From assembly GCA_012841765.1 (NCBI GenBank), contig DUUA01000050.1, forward strand, positions 1 through 6,026: a DNA stretch of 6,026 nt. The letters are read 5' to 3'. The position numbers and the translations under genes were made by a program. Below are positions 1 to 6,011 of this stretch, in pieces. Below the pieces are notes generated by a model. The model saw only the letters and a program-made list of their open reading frames with translations, was not told the origin of the DNA and did not search any database. How positions within the stretch are numbered: the stretch's first letter is position 1; each line of letters starts with the position of its first letter. The DNA is from Acholeplasmataceae bacterium (GTDB taxonomy: Bacteria > Bacillota_I > Bacilli_A > ML615J-28 > CAG-698).

Positions 1-693
1 CTTGCTAATACTTGTATAGAAAAGAAAGCTAAAAAGTTTGTTTATATTGCAAGTGTTGATGGAATTTATAGAGAAGAAGATGGATTTATTATTGAACCTT
101 ATCTATTCTATCCAGATAGAATAGATAGCTTATATGGTAAAACAAAAGCAGTAGCATCTGAATATATTTTAAAGCAAATTGAAAGTGGTAATTTAAATGG
201 AGTGATTTTATATCCTTCTGCTGTTATTGGACCAAATGATTTTAAAATTTCAAATACAGGAGAAATTATACTAAACTGTATTAAGGGTAAATTAATGGTG
301 AGGATTAAAGGTGGTTATAATTTTATTGATGTAAGAGATGTTGCTAAAGCAACAATTGCAGCAGCAATAAATGAAACTGAATCTTCGTATTTATTAACTG
401 GAGAAAATGTAAGTATTGATGAATTAGTTGCTTTAATCTATGAAAAATTAGAAAAAAAACATTTACCATTAAAAGTTCCTTTATGGCTTGCTAATACTGG
501 ATTATATTTTGTTGAAAAATATAATAATATTTTATCAAAAGATACTCCTTATAATAGAAAAACCTTAAAATACTTGGGATCGAACCATAATTATATTAAT
601 AATAAAGCGATAAATGATTTAAATTTAGAAGTTAGAGATATTAAAGATAGTGTTAGTGACACTATAGATTGGTTTATTGCTAATAAATTATAA
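1..693 (+). CDS. NAD-dependent epimerase/dehydratase-like extended SDR protein, 5' truncated by window edge
   Basis: The frame is open from base 1 to the TAA at 691-693, giving 230 visible residues. The N-terminal Rossmann glycine motif (about 80-100 residues) lies outside the window. Visible extended-SDR landmarks are a strand ending YIAS (visible residues 15-18), the catalytic pair Y45 and K49 in LYGKTKA (YxxxK), the segment LYPSAVIGPND (70-80), and FIDVRDVAKA (109-118), which usually borders the substrate pocket. This arrangement resembles the dihydroflavonol-4-reductase / nucleoside-sugar epimerase branch. A GTG at 202 opens an internal frame but has no ribosome binding site and would discard the active-site Tyr and Lys, so it is not the start. 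A hairpin terminator follows directly, so this is the last gene of its transcript. The fold is clear. The substrate cannot be deduced from this fragment. Confidence 0.85.
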   Translation, partial: LANTCIEKKAKKFVYIASVDGIYREEDGFIIEPYLFYPDRIDSLYGKTKAVASEYILKQIESGNLNGVILYPSAVIGPNDFKISNTGEIILNCIKGKLMVRIKGGYNFIDVRDVAKATIAAAINETESSYLLTGENVSIDELVALIYEKLEKKHLPLKVPLWLANTGLYFVEKYNNILSKDTPYNRKTLKYLGSNHNYINNKAINDLNLEVRDIKDSVSDTIDWFIANKL

Positions 694-722
694 AGGCTAA
701 ACAAAAAAGTTTAGCTTTTTTT
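694..722 (+). terminator. Rho-independent terminator after the SDR gene
   Basis: The arms GCTAAAC (696-702) and GTTTAGC (709-715) form a perfect 7-bp stem around a six-A loop and are followed by seven Ts (716-722). A G-T pair and A-T pairs can extend the base. It lies directly after the stop codon and separates the SDR transcript from the pnt-like operon. Confidence 0.85.
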
Positions 723-731
723 AATATTTTG

Positions 732-760
732 TGGAAAAAATAAGAAAAATAATATATAAT
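732..760 (+). promoter_or_regulatory. Sigma-A-like promoter for the transhydrogenase operon
   Basis: A perfect -10 box TATAAT (755-760) lies 17 bases after a weak -35 candidate TGGAAA (732-737). Transcription would start near 767, leaving a leader of about 34 nt with AGGAGG at 788-793, seven bases before the ATG at 801. The -10 is convincing and the -35 is only a 4/6 match. I see no clear operator or riboswitch in this short leader. Confidence 0.6.
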
Positions 761-800
761 ATCTTTAGTTGAAAGCCTTTTCAGGTTAGGAGGATTAAAT

Positions 801-1967
801 ATGATTATAGGTATTCCGAAAGAAATTATGCATGGGGAGAACCGCGTAGCCGTTACTCCAGAAACAGTTAGAAATTATATTCTTGACGGTCACGAAATTA
901 TTGTTGAAAAAGGAGCTGGAAGTGGAGCTCATTTTACAGATGAAGAGTATATTGGGGTTGGTGCGTTAATTGAAGAAGATGTTAAAAAATTATATTCAAA
1001 AGCACAATTGATATTAAAAGTTAAGGAACCTCAATTTAACAAAACAGAAAATTTACATGAAATTGATATGATGCATAAAGGACAATATATAATTACCTTT
1101 ATTCATCCAGCATCTCCTATTAACCATCAAATGGTTAATGCAATGGCAAGAAAAGGAATTATTGGATTAACTCTAGATAGTGTTCCAAGAATATCAAGAG
1201 CACAATCAATGGATGCTTTAACGTCTATGAGTACTTGTGCAGGCTACAAAGGAATGCTAATTGCAGTTGACCATATGAAAAAGTTTATTCCGCAAATTTT
1301 TTCTGCAGTGGGCATGATTAAACCAGCAAATGTTATTATAATTGGAGCGGGAGTAAGTGGACTCCAAGCAATTGCTACAGCTAAGAGACTTGGAGCAATT
1401 GTTTATGCTGCTGATATTAGACCAGATGCCATCGAAAATGCTAAAAGTTTGGGAGCTAAAATTGTAGATACAAATATTCCTGAAAAATTTGCAATTGGCA
1501 CAGGCGGTTATGCTTTATCATTAACTGAAAAATTACTTAAAAAAGAAAGATCTGCTTTAAAAGAAGCAGTAGCAGATGCTGATATAGTATTTTTAGGTGC
1601 TTTAGTTCCTGGAAAAGTAGCCCCAATTCTTGTTGATGAAGAAATGGTTCTGTCAATGAAACCAGGTTCTGTTATAGTTGATGTTTCTATTGATCAAGGA
1701 GGAAACTGTTCATTAACTGTTCCTGCAGAAATAATTGTTGAACACGAAGTTACAATAATTGGCATTAAAAATATTCCTGGGTTAATACCAACTTCTTCAA
1801 CATGGATGTTTGCAAATAATATTTATAATTTAGTAAAACATTTAATTAAAGATGATGAATTAAAATTAGATTTGAGTGATGAAATTTTAGAATCTATTTT
1901 AGTTACTGATGGAACTAAAATAGTTCATAAAGGAACATTAGAAGCTATAAAAAATAAGAAACTTTAA
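801..1967 (+). CDS. pntAA: NAD(P) transhydrogenase dI subunit (PntAA type) with alanine-dehydrogenase-like active-site residues
   Basis: This 388-residue soluble protein belongs to the alanine dehydrogenase / PNT family. In a transhydrogenase the dI subunit binds NAD(H) in the cytoplasm and exchanges hydride with dIII. PntAA signatures are RISRAQSMDALTSM (130-143), the Rossmann loop GAGVSG (182-187), an acidic residue D205 expected to bind the NAD ribose, the GGYA mobile-loop motif (235-238) and GGNC (300-303). It also carries R15, K75 in KVKEP, H102 in FIHPAS and D298 in SIDQGG. These line up, from memory, with the catalytic Arg, Lys, His and Asp of alanine dehydrogenase, and E. coli PntA lacks the last two. 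The ATG is fixed by AGGAGG seven bases upstream. The next two genes encode PntAB- and PntB-type subunits, so a transhydrogenase dI subunit is favoured over a free alanine dehydrogenase, but a dehydrogenase activity is not excluded. Confidence 0.85.
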   Translation: MIIGIPKEIMHGENRVAVTPETVRNYILDGHEIIVEKGAGSGAHFTDEEYIGVGALIEEDVKKLYSKAQLILKVKEPQFNKTENLHEIDMMHKGQYIITFIHPASPINHQMVNAMARKGIIGLTLDSVPRISRAQSMDALTSMSTCAGYKGMLIAVDHMKKFIPQIFSAVGMIKPANVIIIGAGVSGLQAIATAKRLGAIVYAADIRPDAIENAKSLGAKIVDTNIPEKFAIGTGGYALSLTEKLLKKERSALKEAVADADIVFLGALVPGKVAPILVDEEMVLSMKPGSVIVDVSIDQGGNCSLTVPAEIIVEHEVTIIGIKNIPGLIPTSSTWMFANNIYNLVKHLIKDDELKLDLSDEILESILVTDGTKIVHKGTLEAIKNKKL

Positions 1968-1999
1968 AAGGTTTTTATTAAATAATTAGGAGGTTGTAA

Positions 2000-2293
2000 A
2001 TGGATCCGTTAATACTTATTGGTGTCTTTATTGTTTCAACAGTTTTAGGTTATATTTTAATTAAAAATGTTCCTTCTTTATTATATACTCCATTAATGTC
2101 AGGCATGAATGCCTTGAGTGGAATTACTGTTTTAGGGGCATTTATTATAACTCAGGATATATTAAATATTTCTACTTATTCTGCTGTAGTTATCGGTGGA
2201 ATTGCCATTATTTTTGCAATGTTAAATATAGTAGGCGGGTTTACAGTAACAAATAAAATGTTAAGCTATTTTGTATACAAGGAGAATAAATAA
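2000..2293 (+). CDS. pntAB: NAD(P) transhydrogenase small membrane subunit (PntAB type)
   Basis: This 97-residue hydrophobic protein has three predicted membrane helices (about residues 3-21, 34-52 and 60-82) and a short basic tail. This matches the split PntAB subunit of three-gene transhydrogenases, which forms part of the dII proton channel with PntB. Recognisable motifs are NVPSLLYTPLMSGMNALSG (23-41) and NIVGGFTVTNKML (76-88), the latter close to the NIFGGFTVTQRML of E. coli PntA. The family usually has His in LHTPLMS; here it is Y29 (TAT at 2084-2086), and the protein contains no histidine at all. AGGAGG at 1988-1993 sets the start. The gene begins 32 bases after the dI gene and its stop overlaps the next start by one base (TAATG), indicating translational coupling. 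Confidence 0.9.
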   Translation: MDPLILIGVFIVSTVLGYILIKNVPSLLYTPLMSGMNALSGITVLGAFIITQDILNISTYSAVVIGGIAIIFAMLNIVGGFTVTNKMLSYFVYKENK

Positions 2294-3723
2294 TGACTGA
2301 CTTAGTATATTTTTTAATTTCTGGAGTGTTAGTTTTATCTATTCTATATGGAATATTTTTAATGAGTAAAGTTAAAACAGCAAAAATTGGGAATATTATT
2401 AGTGCAACTGCAATGTTATTTGCTATTGCAGCAACTTTAATTCATTATGATATTTTTGTTAAGGATGATGGAACTGCAGCAATTGCTGCAATAATAATCA
2501 TCACTGTTACTTTATTACTTAGTTTAATAATTGGTTTAATTCTAGCAAAAAAAGTTAAGATGATTCAAATGCCAGAAACTGTAGCTTTATTTAATGGATT
2601 AGGAGGAGCAGCATCAGCAATTGTTGGTGGTAGCGCAGTTGGTCAATATATTTTCAAAAGTGCTGAGGTCATAAAAGAAAATATGTTCCAAATTACAACT
2701 GGAGGTTTAGCTCTTGCTATAGGTTTAATAACTCTTGTTGGTAGTGCAATTGCAGCAATGAAATTGGCTAAAATGATTAATCAAAGAACTGTTAGTTTTA
2801 AGTTTCAACAAATTTTAAACGTAACTTTAATAACTTTGATTGTCCTTTCAATTATCTTATTAAATGTAAGACATGGATTAAATGGTTTAAATTTAGCTTT
2901 ATATTTAATAATAATGATAGCAAGTTCTATCTTTGGATGGTCATTTTCAATTAGAGTAGGTGGCGCTGATATGCCAATAACAATATCTTTACTTAATAGT
3001 TTAAGTGGAGTTGCTGGAGCAATTTCAGGAATGGCTATTGGCAATGTCTTATTAGTTGCAGTTGGTGGAATTGTTGGTGCTAGTGGACTTGTTTTAACAC
3101 AAATTATGTGTAAGGCCATGAATAGAAGTTTATTTGATATTTTATTAGGTAAAACATCAAAAAATAGTAACCTTAAACAAGAAGAAGTTACTCAAAAAGA
3201 AAAAGATGATAGAGAACAACTTGATTACTTAACTGTAATAAATAAAGCAAAGAACGTGATCATAGTTCCTGGTTATGGAATGGCTGTTGCTCAAGCTCAA
3301 CATGTTGTAAAACAATTAGAAGTAAAATTAGAATCTAAAGGAATTAAAGTAAAATTTGCCATTCATCCTGTTGCTGGCAGAATGCCAGGACATATGAATG
3401 TCTTGTTAGCAGAAGCTAATGTTGATTATGAAAAACTTTGTGAAATGAAAAATATCAATCCTGAATTTAAAACTACTGATTTAACTATTGTCATTGGAGC
3501 TAATGATGTAATCAATCCGGCTGCTAATACAGCAAAATCGACACCAATTTATGGAATGCCGATTCTAAATGTATTTGAAAGTAAATATATAATTATTATG
3601 AATTATGATGATAAACCGGGATATTCTGGAGTTAATAATCCTATTTATACAAAAGTTAATGGTGTTGCTTTATTATTTGGTAATGCTTTAGATACTGTTA
3701 AAGAACTTATAAATAAAATATAA
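2293..3723 (+). CDS. pntB: NAD(P) transhydrogenase beta subunit (PntB type), membrane domain plus dIII
   Basis: This 476-residue protein has about nine membrane helices (residues 2-273), a charged linker (about 283-315) and a C-terminal soluble dIII domain that in the family binds NADP(H). Membrane-domain signatures are MPETVALFNGLGGAAS (93-108) and GGADMPITISLLNS (223-236, with D226 and N235). dIII signatures are VPGYGMAVAQAQH (325-337), HPVAGRMPGHMNVLLAEA (358-375), GANDVINPAAN (402-412, with D405) and PIYGMPIL (418-425). Two deviations stand out. The position of E. coli beta-His91 is N101, as it is in some other bacteria. The Lys-Arg-Ser-Met stretch that holds the NADP 2'-phosphate is Asn-Tyr-Asp-Asp (437-440), just before KPGYSGVNNP. 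The ATG overlaps the preceding stop, with AAGGAG at 2279-2284. Family membership is certain; NADP specificity and proton coupling are not. Confidence 0.93.
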   Translation: MTDLVYFLISGVLVLSILYGIFLMSKVKTAKIGNIISATAMLFAIAATLIHYDIFVKDDGTAAIAAIIIITVTLLLSLIIGLILAKKVKMIQMPETVALFNGLGGAASAIVGGSAVGQYIFKSAEVIKENMFQITTGGLALAIGLITLVGSAIAAMKLAKMINQRTVSFKFQQILNVTLITLIVLSIILLNVRHGLNGLNLALYLIIMIASSIFGWSFSIRVGGADMPITISLLNSLSGVAGAISGMAIGNVLLVAVGGIVGASGLVLTQIMCKAMNRSLFDILLGKTSKNSNLKQEEVTQKEKDDREQLDYLTVINKAKNVIIVPGYGMAVAQAQHVVKQLEVKLESKGIKVKFAIHPVAGRMPGHMNVLLAEANVDYEKLCEMKNINPEFKTTDLTIVIGANDVINPAANTAKSTPIYGMPILNVFESKYIIIMNYDDKPGYSGVNNPIYTKVNGVALLFGNALDTVKELINKI

Positions 3724-3748
3724 AAAAATGCCATTTCGGCATTTTTTT
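3722..3748. terminator. Bidirectional terminator between pntB and the convergent acyltransferase gene
   Basis: The arms A7-TGCC (3722-3732) and GGCA-T7 (3738-3748) form a perfect 11-bp inverted repeat around the five-base loop ATTTC. Each strand reads a GC-containing stem followed by seven Ts, so it can stop transcription from both sides. It begins inside the pntB stop codon (3721-3723) and reaches into the stop codon of the minus-strand gene (3747-3749). Confidence 0.9.
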
Positions 3749-4454
3749 AATTTGTTGTTTTATTTATTTTCGGTAAATTATTTAAAATTAGTCTAAACTT
3801 ATTTGCTATTTCATCTCTACTTACAATTTCGCTAAAATCTTCCAAAGTATATGAATTTCCAACAATTATTAATCTATCAGTTTTATTAAAGTATAGGGGG
3901 ATAATAGGAATATGTGTTTTGTTTTCTTTAAAGTAACGTTGAGCTAAGAAAACAAAACCAGCATGAAATGATTCTATTTCTTCTAAATAACCATTATCAC
4001 TATCTTCAGGGAAGATTAATAAACTGTTATTTACATTAAGATGATTAATACTTCTTTTGATTGTTTTTTTTAATAAAACATTTGGATATGTTGGAATAAG
4101 ATGGGCTCCATTATAAACTGTTTTAGAAATAATTCCAAAAGTAGTAGCTAATAAAAATGATTTAAATTTACTGTAATGTAACTTCTTTCTATAAAAAATA
4201 TGATATAAATATTTCCACCTAGAGGGATACCATTCAGTCATAGGATGAGCTCCCCAGGGAACTAATATTTTAGGAAAGTAAATGCTAATTTTTATTGGGC
4301 CAGCAGCACCACTATGATTAGATATATAAATAGCTTTTTCTGGTAAAGATGTCTCTGTTTGAATAACTGTAGCTTCGTTTCCAAAAGTTTTAATTATTTT
4401 TTTAAGTAAGCGAATAAACCAATTGTGTTTTGTAATAGTTTTAATCTTTTTCAT
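3747..4454 (-). CDS. PlsC-like 1-acylglycerol-3-phosphate acyltransferase family protein, atypical HX4D motif
   Basis: This 235-residue protein resembles the PlsC / LPLAT family, which acylates lysophosphatidic acid or related lysolipids at the inner membrane face. Motif I appears as ISNHSGAAGP (44-53): H47 is present, but the residue five further on, normally Asp in HX4D, is G52. Motif III is FPEDSDNGY (148-156), in place of the usual FPEGTRS. The hydrophobic IPIIPLYF (182-189) fits motif IV. I see no convincing membrane anchor. The chosen ATG at 4454 has GAGG (4460-4463) five bases upstream; a TTG at 4487 would add 11 residues but overlaps the promoter and has no ribosome binding site. It is a single-gene unit convergent with pntB and divergent from the rubredoxin gene. 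It may be a divergent subfamily with another substrate or an altered catalytic dyad. Family fairly sure, reaction uncertain. Confidence 0.7.
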   Translation of the reverse strand: MKKIKTITKHNWFIRLLKKIIKTFGNEATVIQTETSLPEKAIYISNHSGAAGPIKISIYFPKILVPWGAHPMTEWYPSRWKYLYHIFYRKKLHYSKFKSFLLATTFGIISKTVYNGAHLIPTYPNVLLKKTIKRSINHLNVNNSLLIFPEDSDNGYLEEIESFHAGFVFLAQRYFKENKTHIPIIPLYFNKTDRLIIVGNSYTLEDFSEIVSRDEIANKFRLILNNLPKINKTTN

Positions 4455-4459
4455 AAATA

Positions 4460-4463
4460 CCTC
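4460..4463 (-). promoter_or_regulatory. Ribosome binding site deciding the acyltransferase start
   Basis: On the minus strand GAGG lies five bases before the ATG at 4454. The longer TTG-started frame from 4487 has no comparable site, so the shorter ATG start is preferred. Confidence 0.7.
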
Positions 4464-4477
4464 GTTTGTATTGCTTA

Positions 4478-4506
4478 ATAATAACAATTTATTGTAATTT
4501 TTGCAA
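4478..4506 (-). promoter_or_regulatory. Promoter of the PlsC-like gene
   Basis: Read on the minus strand, TTGCAA (4501-4506) and TATTAT (4478-4483) are separated by 17 bases. Transcription would start near 4471 and give a leader of under 20 nt, just enough to include the GAGG site. AT-rich sequence gives chance matches, but the spacing and position are right. Confidence 0.5.
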
Positions 4507-4547
4507 GTGTTTTAAGCTTTGTTAAGTTTTTTATCTATGTATATTAA

Positions 4548-4575
4548 TTGAATATATGAGTAAATATTGTATAAT
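4548..4575 (+). promoter_or_regulatory. Upstream promoter (P1) of the rubredoxin-flavodiiron operon
   Basis: TTGAAT (4548-4553) and a perfect TATAAT (4570-4575) are separated by 16 bases. A start near 4582 would give a leader of about 80 nt that runs through P2. Its core, GAGTAAATATTGTATAAT at 4558-4575, recurs in expanded form in P2. Confidence 0.45.
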
Positions 4576-4611
4576 TAATAATGATTGGTAGTTTCGTATT
4601 TATCATATATA

Positions 4612-4640
4612 TTGAGTAAAAAGAATATTTATTGTATAAT
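4612..4640 (+). promoter_or_regulatory. Proximal promoter (P2) of the rubredoxin-flavodiiron operon
   Basis: TTGAGT (4612-4617) and a perfect TATAAT (4635-4640) are 17 bases apart. The predicted start near 4647 leaves a short leader holding AAGGAGG (4650-4656), seven bases before the ATG at 4664. This is the best promoter in the window by box match and spacing. Confidence 0.7.
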
Positions 4641-4663
4641 AGATGCAATAAGGAGGACTGATT

Positions 4664-4822
4664 ATGGACAAGTATATGTGTGATGTATGCGGATATATTT
4701 ATGACCCTGAAGATGGAGACCCAAGTCAAGGTATAGCTCCTGGTACAGCTTTTGAAGATTTACCAGAAGATTGGGTTTGCCCTGAATGTGGCGTAGGTAA
4801 AGACCAATTCAGCAAAATGTAA
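4664..4822 (+). CDS. Rubredoxin
   Basis: This 52-residue acidic protein is a standard rubredoxin, a small cytoplasmic one-electron carrier with a single iron held by four cysteines. The ligands are C6 and C9 in CDVCGY and C39 and C42 in CPECGVGK. The aromatic core residues of the family are all present: Y11, Y13, F30, W37 and F49. Length equals the usual 52-54 residues. AAGGAGG seven bases upstream fixes the ATG. The gene ends 19 bases before the flavodiiron gene and shares its promoters, so it very likely donates electrons to that enzyme, itself being reduced by an NAD(P)H:rubredoxin oxidoreductase encoded elsewhere. A minus-strand frame that covers part of this gene is a shadow. Confidence 0.97.
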   Translation: MDKYMCDVCGYIYDPEDGDPSQGIAPGTAFEDLPEDWVCPECGVGKDQFSKM

Positions 4823-4841
4823 TTAGAAAAGAGGTCTTAAA

Positions 4842-6011
4842 ATGTTAGCAAAAAAAATTAATGATTCAGTATATTGGGTAGGTGCTATAGATTGGCAAGT
4901 AAGAGATGTTCATGGATATTCTACTGAAAAAGGCACAACTTATAATGCTTATTTAATTATTGATGAAAAGATTACTTTAATCGATAATGTAAAAGAAGAG
5001 TTTGCATCAGAAATGATTCAAAGAATTGAATCAATTGTTGATCCAGCAAAAATTGAAGTTTATATTTCAAATCATACTGAACCAGATCATAGTGGTTCTT
5101 TAAGAGAAATATTAAAACTTATGCCGAAGGCTAAAATTTATTCATCTAGTCCTAATGGAGTAAAATTTTTAAATGCTATTTTTGGTAAACTTCCTAATGA
5201 AGTAATCCCAGTTAAAACTGGCGATACTTTAAAAATAGGAAAAAGAGAACTAGCTTTTTATCAAGCACCAATGGTACATTGGCCTGATAATATGGTCACT
5301 TATGATTCTTATGATAAGATTCTCTATAGTAATGATATTTTTGGGCAACACTTTGCAACATCAAAATTATTTGATTATGATAATGATATCAATGTTTTAA
5401 CAAAAGAAGTTAAAAAGTATTATGCTAATATTGTTTTGCCGTTTTCAAAACAGGCAAATAAAATATTAGAATCTGCTAAAACTTTAGATATTAAAACTAT
5501 TGCAACATCTCATGGAGTAATTTGGGAAAAACATCTTAAAGATGTTTATAAACTATATGACCAAATGACTACTTATCATAAAGAAAATAAGGCAGTTGTT
5601 GTTTATAATACGATGTGGGGTAGTACTGAAAAAATGGCTGTAGCTATTACTGAGGCTTTTAGAAATAAAGATATTCCAGTTAGGCTTTACAATTTAGAAA
5701 CATCTGATCATTCAGAGATTTTAGCAGATATTATGGAAGCTAAATATTTAGCTGTCGGTTCATCGACATTTAATAATTCAATTCTTCCCACAACTGCTGC
5801 ATTTTTATCATATTTAAAGGGACTTGCTCCTCAAAATATGAAAACTATAGCTTTTGGTAGTTATGGATGGGGTGGACAAAGTATTGGAATAATTGAAAAA
5901 GAATTATTAGAAATGAATTTTGAATTATTATTACCATCAATTAAACACCTTCATCGACCAGATGAAGATAAATTAAAAGAAATTATGAATAGTATTGAAA
6001 GTAATTTATAA
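4842..6011 (+). CDS. fprA: Class A flavodiiron protein (rubredoxin:oxygen oxidoreductase / FprA family)
   Basis: This 389-residue protein has the two-domain class A layout: a metallo-beta-lactamase-like diiron domain (about 1-248) and a flavodoxin-like FMN domain (about 250-389), with no fused rubredoxin. It reduces O2 to water, or NO to N2O, in the cytoplasm. All expected iron ligands are visible: H78, E80, D82 and H83 in HTEPDH, H146 in VHWPDN, D165 in SNDIFG and H224 in TSHGVIW. The conserved H24-containing VHGYSTEKGTTYNAYL is also present. FMN-binding elements are NTMWGSTEKMA (256-266), GSSTFNN (306-312) and GSYGWGGQS (339-347). GAGG lies upstream of the ATG, 19 bases after the rubredoxin stop, so both are co-transcribed. 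The gene looks intact. Whether O2 or NO is the main substrate cannot be read from the sequence; rubredoxin pairing in an anaerobe favours O2 detoxification. Confidence 0.96.
   Translation: MLAKKINDSVYWVGAIDWQVRDVHGYSTEKGTTYNAYLIIDEKITLIDNVKEEFASEMIQRIESIVDPAKIEVYISNHTEPDHSGSLREILKLMPKAKIYSSSPNGVKFLNAIFGKLPNEVIPVKTGDTLKIGKRELAFYQAPMVHWPDNMVTYDSYDKILYSNDIFGQHFATSKLFDYDNDINVLTKEVKKYYANIVLPFSKQANKILESAKTLDIKTIATSHGVIWEKHLKDVYKLYDQMTTYHKENKAVVVYNTMWGSTEKMAVAITEAFRNKDIPVRLYNLETSDHSEILADIMEAKYLAVGSSTFNNSILPTTAAFLSYLKGLAPQNMKTIAFGSYGWGGQSIGIIEKELLEMNFELLLPSIKHLHRPDEDKLKEIMNSIESNL

Noticed and set aside
202..693. GTG at 202 as the start of a separate 163-residue protein
   Set aside because: The same frame is open back to base 1 and encodes SDR motifs including YxxxK; there is no ribosome binding site before the GTG.
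801..1967. Calling the dI gene simply alanine dehydrogenase (ald)
   Set aside because: The RAQSMDAL and GGYA mobile-loop motifs and the two downstream transhydrogenase membrane genes favour PntAA, although Ald-like residues are noted as a finding.
2805..3119. Minus-strand open frame inside pntB
   Set aside because: It is antisense to well-conserved PntB membrane helices, has no recognisable motif, and is expected by chance opposite AT-rich hydrophobic coding sequence.
4455..4487. TTG at 4487 as start of the PlsC-like gene
   Set aside because: The extra 11 residues overlap the predicted -10 box, have no ribosome binding site, and the ATG at 4454 has GAGG at proper spacing.
4567..4585. PerR-box-like palindrome near TATAATTAATAATGA in front of the rubredoxin gene
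   Set aside because: By eye it matches only about 10 of 15 consensus positions (TTATAATTATTATAA), which is expected by chance in sequence this AT-rich and overlaps the -10 box.
4544..4729. Minus-strand open frame of 61 residues
   Set aside because: It overlaps both plus-strand promoters and the 5' part of the clear rubredoxin gene, and its composition is that of translated AT-rich spacer.
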